64,000 bases of DNA from Ailurus styani (lineage: Eukaryota > Chordata > Mammalia > Carnivora > Ailuridae): contig LNAC01000374.1 in the NCBI GenBank assembly GCA_002007465.1, positions 914,949 through 978,948 on the forward strand. The letters run 5' to 3'. The stretch's first letter is position 1; every line of letters begins with the position of its first letter. Below the pieces are notes generated by a model. It searched no databases. It was not told the DNA's origin and worked only from the letters and a program-made list of their open reading frames with translations. The position numbers and the translations under genes were made by a program. Shown piece by piece: positions 36,491 through 47,910 of this stretch.

Positions 36491-36828
36491 CAAAATGATG
36501 TGACTGAATGCCTCCCCATCCTTCCCCTCAAGGATGATACCTGTGTCTCTCTGAAAATAAAAAGGTGGATTAGATTGAGTGGCTGGGCAGGGAGATTAGT
36601 GAGGAGACAGTTGAAGTAATCGGAGGGGGTAATGCTTGAACTGAGGCTAACTGAAGGAATGGGGAAGTCAGGGATGGAGTTTAGAAGAAGATACAGGTGA
36701 TCTGATCTGATCTAGGGTGATTCTTAGGTTGTAACTTAGGAAACTATGACATCTAGAGGCTGTGTAACAGGCATTTGTAAATATCCAGTCTGGAGATTAA
36801 AAGAGTGTATATCAAATGTGGAAGAATA

Positions 36829-37030
36829 TGGGCGCCTGGGTGGCTCAGTGGGTTAATGCCTCTGCTTTCGGCTCAGGTCATGATCTCAGGGTCCTGGGAT
36901 CGAGGCCCGCATCGGGCTCCCTGCTCAGCGGGGAGCCTGCTTCCCTCTCTCTCTCTCTCTGCCTGCCTCTCTGCCTCCTTGTGATCTCTCTCCCTCTGTG
37001 AAATGAATAAATAAAATCTTTAAAAAAAAA
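36829..37030 (+). mobile_element. SINEC, young, perfect target duplication
   Basis: gggcgcctgggtggctcagt head, gggatcgaggcccgcatcgg middle, aataaataaaatctttaaa tail. The 15-bp duplication aaatgtggaagaata at 36814-36828 and 37031-37045 is exact. Confidence 0.95.
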
Positions 37031-37299
37031 AAATGTGGAAGAATAGTAAGTAACCAGGATATATTTGTTAATGGGAAAACTAATAAGAGGCAAATGCCCT
37101 TAAATATTTTTTCTTGAAGAAATTAAGATATAAATGTTTTAGAATATTTTTTTCTTTTAGGAACAATTAGAAGCTATCAGTGGAATGGGGTATACAAATG
37201 TGAGGGTTGGAAATCTCTCAGGAATATTATTAACATTTATTGAAGCAGTCTGGTGGCAGTAAGTGTCAACTCTCCCCCTCCGCCCTTAAAACATTGGTT

Positions 37300-37560
37300 T
37301 GGTAGTATTGATGATGAGGTCATAGCAAACATTTAACAAGGACTTCCTATCTCCCACATACTCTAATAAGTGCTTTACACGCATTAATTTACCTCTTATA
37401 GTTTGCCTTGTGGGGGTAGATGTTGTCATCATCCTAGTTTAACACATGAAGGAACTGAGGCTTTAGAGGCTAAGGAACTTGTCAAGGTCTCATTGTTGAA
37501 AGTGGAATCTGGGTTTGAGCCTAGACATTGTGATTCTGTCACCCTGATTCTGTTACCAGG
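37300..37560 (-). repeat. MIR remnant
   Basis: aataagtgctttacacgcat, gaaggaactgaggctttaga and tggaatctgggtttgagcct are clear antisense MIR features. Confidence 0.75.
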
Positions 37561-38434
37561 TTTTACTGGCTGTTTTCATGCCATCGTAAGAAATGGCGCC
37601 ATTAAAAATGCTGTTGCTTATGCTCAAGTCAGTATGAGCACATCATCCGTCCCTGCTGCTGGCTTTCCTCGGGGTGATGAAACCCACCATCAGTTCTGCC
37701 TCCAGTTATCCTGAGTCCCTAGTAGTGATTACTTATTATTCATTGAAACTGAAGGTAGCTTACAGTGTCTTTAAATATACCTGAGTTGTTTTTTTTTAAG
37801 TCAGTTTAGACAGTGAATGTGAGTTATGCTGATAATGCAAAGCCATGTCTTAGATAATCCTAAATTGATTGCATTCAGGCTAGAGTTTGTATATAAAGTT
37901 GATTGTAGCAGTTGGTCAATTTTGACTAGTTAGAATTAGGTGACAGCATTAGTAAGCAATGAAAAAGTCTGTGGTTATTCAGGAGATCATGATTTCCTAA
38001 GATCAAAAATCCAGAGACTAATTGTAGATCACTTAATCAGATCCCTAGTATTTGGGCAATCTTGTGATGAAGGGTAATTGGAACGTTTTCTTCTGTGATC
38101 CTTGAATAGACATGTTTCTGCTCTTACCAATTCGTGTAAATGTAGTTTTGAAAATTAAAGAACAGTTGTATTTGTGGTGCATATAAATCTGTGATAACTT
38201 AATACTATCCCTCTTTTGGGGACCTGTTGTTATTAACTCACGAGGGAAATGACTTGTCTGTTCTTGTTCTCCCTCAAGCTTTAAGAATGTAGTGTAGCCA
38301 GAATATCAAAGACTTTCAGACTTTGGTCTTATGACCAAGTGATGAGTATTTTCTTTTTCTTATTCTGTTTGTGTGCTGGTAACTTCTAAGTCTGTGGTTT
38401 TAATAATTTTACCAGGTAAATATAATATCCTTTT

Positions 38435-38700
38435 GATCCATCTCTGTACCTCATTTTTCTCATCTGTAAAATGGGAACAATAATAATAGTACCTACTCTT
38501 TAGTGTTGGTGTGAGGACAGTATCAGTACTATGTGTAAAGTATGTAGAGCATTGCATATGTAGTACGTGCATAAAAATGTTAGCTGCTTCTCGGGGAGTC
38601 TATGTGAGATTCCCTCCCTCTGCCCCTCCCCTTACTCCCCTCCCCCTAAAATAAATAAAGAAATCTTAAAAAAAATGTTAGCTGCTACTGTCATTGTCAT
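38435..38700 (+). repeat. MIR remnant split by a SINE
   Basis: cctcatttttctcatctgta and gggaacaataataatagtac match sense MIR. It is interrupted by the SINE at 38589. Confidence 0.75.
38589..38670 (+). mobile_element. 5'-truncated SINEC
   Basis: Only the CT-rich 3' half and aaataaataaagaaatctt remain. It has a 16-bp duplication aaaaatgttagctgct at 38573-38588 and 38671-38686, so it was inserted already truncated. Confidence 0.9.
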
Positions 38701-40265
38701 CATCAGTGTTTTGATAATTTACATTTCTGTTTCCCAATATTTTATATGCTTTAGACTTCCGTTAGGAAGGCATCATGGTGGTAATGTCTAACTCCTATGG
38801 TATTACTGTTTTAGCGTAAACCAACAGGATGACAAAAATGCTGCTTTAAAGTGTATCAAGATTAGGGGGAGAATTGTGGTTCTGATGAAATTGAACTTTA
38901 AAAAATTTAGAATTGACCATTTAGATTGTAGTATTTTTCTGTACTAGGAAGATAGATAAAATTAGTTGAACTTTATACAGTGGATGAGAGTATCAGGTGA
39001 TTTCTGCCTTCCTTTCGTTTTGTTATCTGCTATATGCTAGGTATTTTGCTCACTTGGGAGTACGGAGTTGGATAATATAAATTCCTAAGTGGATGGACTT
39101 TAATTTAGAGCTATTTTACTTAAAGAATTTAATTCAAGAAATGAGGTAAACAATGTGTCCTTTCAACCGTCCTCATGATTTCACTTTATAGATACATCGG
39201 GAGTGCTGAAAACCTTTGGATTAGAAATTCAACCATTACAGCTTTTTAAAAGTGTACACACGTGCCCCAAACCCACAGTATAAATATGTGTAACTCTGCC
39301 TCGATGCTCATTTTCCTCATATATGTCTGCCTGAATGCTTTGGTTTCCAAAAGAGTTTTCATAGCACTTTTGTGAAGGAGTTTATCTTTCCTTATTGCAG
39401 GAGAGGAAATTGTTCCAAAAAAAAAAAAAAAAAGAGCTTTATTGAGGCCTATTGAGTCTCTTCAAGCATTTTGATTTAAATCTGTAAATGTGCAATTTAG
39501 AACTTCAAGCCTCAGCTCAACCCGTATTGCTTGTAGCAGTCTTCCATTTGTTGACTTGGTTTCCTGTTTTGACAGCAGCTATACTGAACTGTCACTTCTC
39601 TGCAAGGCCACCAAGCGCTCCCACTCCTTCCTCCTCAAGGGATATGGCTTCAGGCTTCACTTTCTGCTCTCAGATGGCCAATTTGTCTGTGGCTGCAGGT
39701 GCCTCCTGTCTCACCCATCCCTTCAGGGGGAAGAGGGGTCAAATTTCCTGCACAGAGTGGTTATTCCTGTTTCCCCCTGTGCTGCCAACCTCTCCTCCTG
39801 CCCCATCCCTACAGACTCTAAGTGTGCCAGTCTCTGCCATCCATAAGGATGTTCTTCTTTGACTCTTTGGCACATATCCAATTACTGTGCTGCTTTTTCC
39901 TTCCTGACTTGGGCAAGCATTTATTGTATTTTACATTACGCATCTACTAGCTAGGAAGCTTTAGCTCCCCGCTTTAAAAAACAAACAGAACCTCCCCAAA
40001 CCCAGAATACTTCAAATCTCCCTTCTTTCCTAGCAAGATGTAATCACAATTTTTTAGTATCTTTCTTGTCCATGTTTCCATAATTTTGCTATACTTGTAT
40101 GTGCGTGTAAAGATTAATGGTGAAACCTAAGATTTTCATTTATACAAAGGAATGGTATTTTTAAAGAATTAGCCTGTGCATAGAATTGTAGTACAAGGAT
40201 GTTTGGCCACCAAGCTTGGAATGTTGTGAGGTACTCATGTGCCCTATGTAATATGAAAATTCAAA

Positions 40266-40315
40266 TACACACACACCCGTGTGTGTGTTTTGTGTGTGTG
40301 AGTGTGTATGCACAC
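40266..40315 (+). repeat. (AC)n/(GT)n inverted microsatellite
   Basis: acacacacac is followed after a two-to-three-base spacer by gtgtgtgtg and a second GT run, giving near-perfect hairpin arms. Confidence 0.92.
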
Positions 40316-40479
40316 TGACATATGGACATACTTAGATTGTCTTATATACATATGGTAATACTTTAGGGCTTCTTAGCAATATTGATATTTTAATATTTGC
40401 TAGTAGTCTTTCAGTGAAAATGTTTTATTTTTGTGGTGAATGGAAGAGTAAATAACTTTCAAAACTGTATTTAGTTTTA

Positions 40480-40545
40480 AACTCGTCAGGGCAAGGACTG
40501 TGGTTTACATTTGCCATGCCTAGTACAGAAATTTGCATTAATCTG
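40480..40545 (+). repeat. L2 3' end remnant
   Basis: gtcagggcaaggactgtggt and ccatgcctagtacagaaatt fit the L2 tail. Confidence 0.5.
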
Positions 40546-40854
40546 TTCTCCGCTTTTTTTTTTTTAAATTTATTTCAAAGGCAGATACTCCTTTTCTAGA
40601 TCAGCCAATAAAGACCTTCATTATGGTTTCATTTTGTAATAAAAGAGCTGACTGCATATTAGATGTGAGATTCTTTTTGTCAATTTTCTGTGAAACTCCT
40701 TAGTACATAAAGACCTCTGAACTCTCAAATATAGCTATTTGAGGAAATATATAGTTGGTAAATGAGGCTTACTGCTTTCTGATAAGTACGGGTGGTGCTG
40801 TAAATCCTTAGCCAGTATTATTGCACTTAATCCAGGCCCTTGTTTAGTGGGTTG

Positions 40855-40960
40855 GGCCGATCTGGCTTTGGATTTGATTCAGTTTCTGGATATCTACAAA
40901 TCTCTTTAATTTCTGAGCACCCGTTTTCTGTAGATGTGGAACAGGTTTGTTGTGAAAACA
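40855..40960 (+). repeat. MIR remnant, weak
   Basis: atctctttaatttctgagca and gttttctgtagatgtggaac resemble sense MIR. Confidence 0.4.
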
Positions 40961-41978
40961 AAATTGCAGGGCATAATTCTAAAAGATACAGCTTTATAAA
41001 TTAATTTCATGACCTATTGGTAGTTTTCAAAACCATTAATTTTTCAGATTTGGCTGGTCTTTTAAATTTGATAAATTGTTTCTTGAGTCCTCCAATATAC
41101 CCCTCCACCCTTAATATAGCTGAATGACTGATTAATATTTTGTAATAAATATGTAATCTGCCTTGACATTTTTTTCTTTCATTAAAAAAAAAAGTATTTT
41201 GAGTAACTTCATGGCCTCCAAGGTGTCACTCCTTCATTTCATTTTTTAAATGAATTTTATGTTTAAGAATGACTCCATTTACGAGCCTACAGAATTTCTG
41301 GCTTTACTTGTTCTTCAGTAGTTTACATTGTTCATTTTGTTGGTTAAGTAAATTACAATTTAAAAAATGGATGCCTACTATATTCCCTATATTTTCAAAA
41401 TATATTTTTTTCAAAATACATTTTTTTCAAAATAAAGCTGAAATAGCTTAATATTTTCATCAGAGTTCTTCTGATGCTGTTTCCTTTCCTTTTTCATGGT
41501 TCTAAGCCTCTGTAATTGAGTTGCTATTGAGTAGAGAATATGGATTTTCTGAAAAACTTAAATGGTGCTTTTTTTCCCCCTCAAAGTATTTATAAAAGTG
41601 AAGTGACTTCCTTACAATTTTTTAGAACTTTTAGGAAATAGAATAAAAAGTTACCCTCTATTTTTTAAATGTGTTTTCATAAGTATGGGAATTTATATAT
41701 TTATATATAATTAAATATTATGAAGTATATAATTTTATAACATATTGCTTCTCTATAGGTTAGAAATATAAATGCCAAACACTCTTGGTAGAGCTCTTTC
41801 TGAAATATATTTTATATTTTATGCCTCAGTAAAAATGGTGTGGGTTCATCCTTCTTTTGACCTAGTATTGTTAGGGTCGCTTACAGTGCTGTGTTGCTTT
41901 AATTTATCTGGTGAGCTTACTTTATGCCATTGGGCATACAAAAATAAATAATGCATATTTTGTCTTTCAGCTTATAGT

Positions 41979-42494
41979 TTACAATGCCATCAGAGGAACA
42001 AAACCCCCCAAACAACTAATGATTAAACTTTTTGATAAATCCAGTAACAAAAGTGATGTAATGTATTTGAAAAAGATTAAAATTATTGTGTATCTGAAAA
42101 GCCATCTGTGTATTGGAAGGTGGCCATTGTTTGAACTTTTTTTTTTAAGCCATGGAACACTTTGTTCAAGGGAAATCCTATTTAGCTCAATAGCAGTAGC
42201 TATTATGGTTAGAGGAGGGTTGGACAGTGTGCTGTCCCGAGGGGCTCGCAAGCGCATATTGAAAACCTCTGATGTGAACTGGCTGTAAAAGAGCAGACCC
42301 CTGTAAAAAGAACAGAGAATAATTTGCTGTAAATAAGTAAAGTTATTTTCATGTTGGTTTTTGGCGTAATCCTGTATTTGAGAGTGCGTGTCTAAGCCCA
42401 TCAGAAGAGTGTGGTGACAGCATAGGTGAGCAGCAGTGAGGGCCTGAACTTCAGCAGAGGGCTTCGATTGAGAGCCTTGGGGGTTGGGAGGCAC
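41979..42494 (-). other. Long ORF (171 codons), unidentified
   Basis: This is the longest open frame I see in the window. It has a basic/mixed N-terminal half and a hydrophobic C-terminal part (YTIILIFFKYITSLLLL). No domain or family is recognised, and no splice or promoter signal supports it. A 125-codon frame overlaps it on the other strand. Most likely chance within intron or repeat sequence. Confidence 0.2.
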
Positions 42495-42661
42495 AAAAAG
42501 AATGTGATGATAGGCTGGGGAGAAGGAAGCTTTTCTATTTTCTGGTTTTATTCTCTGGTTGGATGCTGCTGCTCAGATAGTGGATACAGGAAGAGAAACA
42601 GGTGTCTTTCTAGTTTGGGGCACTTGATGGCTGGCTCTCTGATATTCCTTGTTAGTTGTCT

Positions 42662-42997
42662 CTACTTAGTTACTGGAATTTTTGTTAGTCTTCGTTTTTT
42701 TCCACTTTCTGATGTTTTACCCCAGATGTGGAGCCAGTCGTCCACATAAAGGTGATAGGAATCCTGTCTCCGCATTTCTCGGATGCCAGCAGCTTTGTTG
42801 TTGGATTGTGGTGTAACATCCTTCCTAAAATATCTAAAAAATTGGTGTTTGATGTTGGAGGCCTTAGTTGTACCTTGCCTCTCTGTGATTGCCATGTACC
42901 ACCTCTTCCCTGAATGGTCTTCCCTAACCACTGTTTGTAGACACTTCGCTGATGCTTGCTTGAATGGGCGACCATTCTTCTTCACCGTGATCTTCAT
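42662..42997 (-). other. ORF (111 codons), unidentified
   Basis: Begins MKITVKKNGRPFKQASAKCL and ends in a basic tail. It follows, on the minus strand, a GC-richer segment like a 5' UTR (43020-43200). It could be a decayed retrocopy, but I do not recognise the parent. A second overlapping minus-strand frame (96 codons) covers nearly the same bases. Confidence 0.2.
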
Positions 42998-43797
42998 GTT
43001 TTGCTTCTCTGTGTTCTAAAGCCTGTGTTAAGGCTGCCTGTAGAAAGCACCGTGGAGGTTCTTCACTTCCCTGGATCACTTCTGACTTGTGCCAATGCCG
43101 TATTGCACTTGATCTGCTAAAAAGGCGGCGGCAGGGGGCTCTTCTTGTAGCACTCAGGCCCTCCTCACACCTTATTTTGTCAGGTCATCTGGGAAAGCAC
43201 TAATTTCTGGTCCAAAATAGTTTGGATTTTGCAAGGGTACCATTCTTACCAGTATTTCAGTTTCTATTTGTCACCACCACCCCTCCCCCTCCCCCTTAGA
43301 TGTCTGTTTTGAGCTGAATATTAAGCGAGGCAAGTATGTTTGCCCACAGCTGCCTGTCCCACTCCTGCCGCTCCTGTTTTCCTGCTTTATTGCAAGTCTT
43401 TCTCTCTGCTCAGTTGTCCTTGCCCTCATTGCCATAAGCAGCCCTTTTAGTTGATTGGGCTCCACAAAACACCGTGAAATTTCCATATTGTATTCACTAC
43501 TGAATAAAGTAGCCTTTTCATGTTACTTTTTTCCTCTCTAATAGCCATCTTTGCTGAGTTAGTTTTCTTTTGATGCTGACGATGCTTCTTTCAACCCCCT
43601 TGTCAACTTTAATTTGATCACTTGTATTAACTTCCTGCTTTATAAATACGGCATGTGGAGCTGCACACACAGCTCTTTCACGGGGAGACATCGCCACCGT
43701 GTGGACCTACAGGATATTGCTAAGGAAGTTCTTACAGCCTGGCTTCATTTCTCTGGTTACTAGTAAATTGAAACTTACATCTTTGATTTTCACTTTA

Positions 43798-44016
43798 TTT
43801 TTTTTTAAGATTTTATTTATTTTAGAGAGCACGCGCACACGTGTGTGGGGGGTTGTAGGGTGGGGCAGGAGTACAGGGGGAAGGAGAGGGACAAGCCAAC
43901 TCCATGCTGAATGCAGAACCCACTCCCTGGTCAGCCAGGTCGCATGACCCTGTGATCATGACTTGAGCAGAAACCAGGAGTCTGATGCTTAACCGACTGA
44001 GCCACCCAGGTGCCCC
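43798..44016 (-). mobile_element. SINEC
   Basis: Poly-T, aagattttatttattttaga, then gactgagccacccaggtgcc end. 14-bp duplication tgattttcacttta / tgactttcacttta. Confidence 0.92.
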
Positions 44017-44219
44017 TGACTTTCACTTTAATACCATATTTAAGTCGGTGTCTATTAAATTATTAATTCATTAAGCATATAGCTGAGTACCAATCAGGCA
44101 TTGTGTAGTGTATATATTGGGGGTACTGGTGAGTTAGAGGAGTTTAAAAACTAATGGGGAAGACTCCTAAAATAGATACTGTGATGCTGGCAACTGCTTA
44201 ATGTGAGCATGTACGAAAT

Positions 44220-44470
44220 GCTCTGGGAACTCAGGAGGAAAGTGACTCACTTTATTTCAAAGCTACTAAAACACTTCTCAGAGGAAGTGGTGGTTAACCT
44301 GGAATTCAAAAGATGAGTAATGAGTTTACTAGATAAAAGGTACTGTTCAGAATCTGGGACAGCAGGTTTGTTCAAAGGCCCTGAGCCATTAGTGGGAAAA
44401 AAGTGTAGTGTGGCTGAACAGGGTGAAGTTTGCAGTATAGGATATTCAGGGTTAGGAGCAGAAAGTGCAA
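44220..44470 (+). repeat. Ancient interspersed repeat, family not called
   Basis: ggttaacctggaattcaaaa, gttcaaaggccctgagccat and tgtggctgaacagggtgaag show the old repeat pattern of 35590-35960. Confidence 0.4.
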
Positions 44471-44544
44471 TTGTAGGTTGGCCCTTTTAGAAAGGGTCAT
44501 AAGAGAAGGAAAGAGATGAAGAGGACTCGTATTTTTTGTGTACT

Positions 44545-44700
44545 TATTATACAAGACACTGCATAGGTACTGTTTTGTTAAATCGGTGAAAAGGTACCGA
44601 TATCCCCATTTTACAGTGGAGGAAGTAGAATCTGAGAATTTAACTTCAGGATCACATGGCTAGTAGGAAAGAACACGTTCCCAAACCTTTGCACTTTGCG
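44545..44700 (-). repeat. MIR remnant
   Basis: atccccattttacagtggag and aggatcacatggctagtagg are antisense MIR features. Confidence 0.65.
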
Positions 44701-45016
44701 TAGCAATTATATTGCTTCCCTCACGTGCTGTGCCAAGAGGACTGTCCATTGTTAGGGAATGGTAGGTTATGAGCAGAAGTATGCCATGGTCTGATCTATC
44801 TGAGCAAATGGTAACGGAAATGCTGCCCAGTTTCTACCTGGTACAGCACACAGTTCCTGTCTAAAAGGAGGTTTGATGTAGTTGGAGGGGGATACCTAGA
44901 TACCTCAGGACTAAGAATTCAAGAGAGAAAAATATAAGATAGAATGAAATTAGATGGGATCAATATTTTGGAATTTGGAAAACAGTGAGTGAGAAGATTT
45001 TAATTAAGAAATAGGG

Positions 45017-45410
45017 TTGGAAATGGAATACTATGCAGCCATCGAAAGAAATGAAATCTTGCCGTTTGCAACGACATGGATGGAGCTAGAGGGTATTATG
45101 CTAAGCGAAATAAGTCAATCAGAGAAAGATAATTCTCATATGATCTCTCTGATATGAGGAACTTGAGGAGCAGGGTGGGGGGTCGTGGGGGGTAGGGAGG
45201 GGAAAAATGAAACAAGATGGGATAGGGAAGGAGACAAACCATAAGAGACTCTTAATCTCAGGAAACAAACTGAGGGTTACTGGGGNATGGACATTGGGGA
45301 GGGTTTGTGCTATGGTGAGTGCTGTGAAAGGTGTAAGCCTGATGATTCACAGACCTGTACCCCTGGGGCAAATAATACATTATATGTTAATAAAAAAAAA
45401 GAAAGAAAAA
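45017..45410 (+). mobile_element. L1 3' end (ORF2 tail plus 3' UTR), 5'-truncated
   Basis: aatggaatactatgcagcca, tggatggagctagagggtat, agagactcttaatctcagg and gggagggtttgtgctatgg define a recent carnivore L1 3' end, with A-rich tail. A single N (45286) replaces part of the G-rich 3' UTR tract. A target duplication aagaaataggg starts at 45006. Confidence 0.92.
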
Positions 45411-45415
45411 AAGAA

Positions 45416-45613
45416 GGGCACCTGGGTAGCTCAGTGGGTTAGGCCTCTGCCTTTGGCTCAGGTCATGATCTCAGGGTCCTGGGATCGAGCCCCGCATTGG
45501 GTTCTCTGCTCAGCGGGGAGCCTGCTTCTCCCCCTCTCTCTGCCTGCCTCTCTGCCTACTTGTGATCTCTCTCCCTCTGTCAAATAAATAAAATCTTAAA
45601 AAAAAAAAAAAAA
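45416..45613 (+). mobile_element. SINEC in the L1 tail
   Basis: gggcacctgggtagctcagt head through aaataaataaaatcttaaaa. It sits directly in the A-rich L1 tail. aggaaataggg (45613-45623) repeats the L1 left flank, so both elements share one outer duplication. Confidence 0.92.
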
Positions 45614-46474
45614 GGAAATAGGGCCATTTCTTTCAGGTGATTGAGAAGGTGGAGAAAGGCAAACATCTTGGACAGACTGGCAGAGGTGGGAAGGAAAGAC
45701 AGGAAAACAGCCAGTCAGCAGTGGTGGGTTTGTGTTGAGGAGTAGAAAGAAATAAGGTGGGGAAAGAATAGCACCCAATTACATGCTTGCCTCTTCTCCG
45801 TTACGCCAAGTCTGCACTTGCCATTTTTGGTTTAGCCTTGGTTCTTAAAGAGCATCATTCATTTTTTCTTACTTCAGAGTCCTTCTCTCTAATTATATTG
45901 GGAGTGAATCGATCATTTTGTAATGGTCTTTTTATATTTTGTTTTTGTTTTGTTTGGGTTTATTCATTTTCTCCCTATTGGTGAGATTAAAAAAAAAAGG
46001 CTTTCAGAGTATCTTGTCATACATTTAGGCTTTTGTGGCTTTCATTTTGTAGATTACAGAATGGGCTGTATTGGCATCAAAAGAATTGTCTATTGTAGTT
46101 CTTAGTTCAGTCTAAAAAATCATAGGTCTTTTCTAAGTGTCAGTTTGGCTAATCAGAGAGACTTGCAACATACTACTTTGCTATATGTCCCTCTTTAATC
46201 TTGAGGTTTCTTTCTTCTACCCCTGGCTGGTAGTGTTAAGACTTAGGTTATTTGGAGATGCTCAGTCAGTTTTATTCTAAGATTCAGCTTTTCCCCTTAG
46301 CTCATAATTTCAGCCTTTAGCTCTTATTTTTAAAACATAAAACAATTATTTGAGGAAAAAATTAAAATAACACTGGTGAATACAACACCTGAAACATATT
46401 TACATACATAGTGATAGGAGTTGTACTTTTTTTCCTTGCCACTTGTTGTTGTTGGGGCTTTATATTGAGACAGT

Positions 46475-46665
46475 TTTTCTAAAGGTTTTTCAAAGTTGAC
46501 AATTCCCATGCATAAGAATTACCTGGGATATTTGTTTAAAAGGCACCCTGATGGATCACAGCCTGTGGGATTAGGTGGAACAAGTCGAGCCTGGGAGCAT
46601 GCATTCTTACTTAACACCCCAGGTGATTCATATGCATATTAAAACTTGAGAACCTCTGGACAAAA
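46475..46665 (+). mobile_element. MER5A-like hAT-Charlie remnant
   Basis: catgcataagaattacctgg, gcatgcattcttacttaaca and acttgagaacctctgg follow the MER5A consensus as I recall it. Non-autonomous and old. Confidence 0.7.
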
Positions 46666-47789
46666 TAAAATCCCAGCGTTAGTCCCGGATAACTGTTATT
46701 GGTAGAGTCAATCTTGTGTTAGCTAACTTCGTCACCAGTGTGTCTGTAAGCGAGGTTGTGGATTCAGTTTGCTTACCCTTTAAGTGTAGAAAAGTTTAAT
46801 GGTGTTCCTGTTAACTTTTTCTTCATTTTTTCTTTTGAAAGAACATCATCGCTTCGTATGTGTAAAAATGCTGTAAAACCTCTTGGGTAACGACAGCTGC
46901 ACTGTGGGAAAGGAGTATTTGCAGACTTTGAAGGGAAGCAGGATGTATCCCATACTGAAACACTGCCTGCCTGAGGCACAATTGTAGATGATTTCTAACA
47001 AAGTCAGGAGAATTTTCTGGATGATTAAGGCTAAGTAAAACAGATTTTATGGTGGCGTCTCACAGCAAGGAATTTTTGGAACACAAACCGACATGAGTTC
47101 TTCGGGGGGATGGGTGGGAAGAGAAGAAGATGGGAGGGATTTTCTACTTGACAGCTATTTCCAGAACATGTTAAAATAAGATTCACTGTTTTTGTTTTCT
47201 TAGTCCTAATGAGCTTACTTTTATAAAACTTGAATCTTTGAAAAAGAGACAACTCACTAATAAAGAAATTGCAGTGATTCTATTTGGCATTTGGTGTAGT
47301 GTAAATGCTTCCCAAGTTCAATAAATGTTTGTTAATTGAATGATCATCCTCTGCCAATTCCTACTGAAGCAAATATAGCTCTTGTGAGTTAACATTTGAA
47401 TTTTTTGGAAAAGGTAGAAGGAAACAGCGTATCTATTAGAAAAACAAAATTATTGTAAGTGGAAAAGGTTGGGTGTACCGGTTTCTTATCTTTATCTCTT
47501 GGTTTTTTTCTAGAAGAATCAACCCTAATTATAGGGTAATGAATGGGCATTCAGGGAGCCAGAATATTTGGTGTTACAGTACTTTATCCACTTTGGACAT
47601 TGGTTGCCTTTCATTTCCTGTGTGCTTTATGATCAGTGTCAGGAAAGCTGAGTTTACAAACCTTACACTTATTTTATCCATAGTAATTTGCCTTCAAAAT
47701 GGATAGATATAGAGTAACTAGAAAACCAATGAATGTTTGTTATATTGTCTATGTCACAGTTAATCTAGACCATGGTACATGATAAAAAG

Positions 47790-47910
47790 CTCTACAATAA
47801 TTATTTGCATTTAATGAGCATAGTTCATTTAATCCTTGCAGTGGCTCTAATAACTTGCCCAAGGCCACATAGTAAATAAGCAGTGATCTACCTTAACTTC
47901 CTGTTTTTCT
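47790..47910 (-). repeat. MIR remnant
   Basis: catttaatccttgcagtggc and aacttgcccaaggccacata match antisense MIR. Confidence 0.65.

Noticed and set aside
36829..36905. tRNA gene in SINE heads (also at 45416, 51710, 56161)
   Set aside because: The A/B-box-like heads are the tRNA-derived part of CAN-SINEs, followed by the CT-rich body and A-tail, not mature tRNA genes.
39488..39862. Two overlapping ORFs (124 and 118 codons) as a coding exon
   Set aside because: Two frames are open at once because the stretch is C/T-rich; no domain seen and it may be an old L2-type remnant.
41979..42494. 171-codon minus-strand ORF as a real gene
   Set aside because: No recognisable domain, no splice or promoter context, overlaps a 125-codon frame on the other strand, and lies in an intron. 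Kept only as a low-confidence observation.
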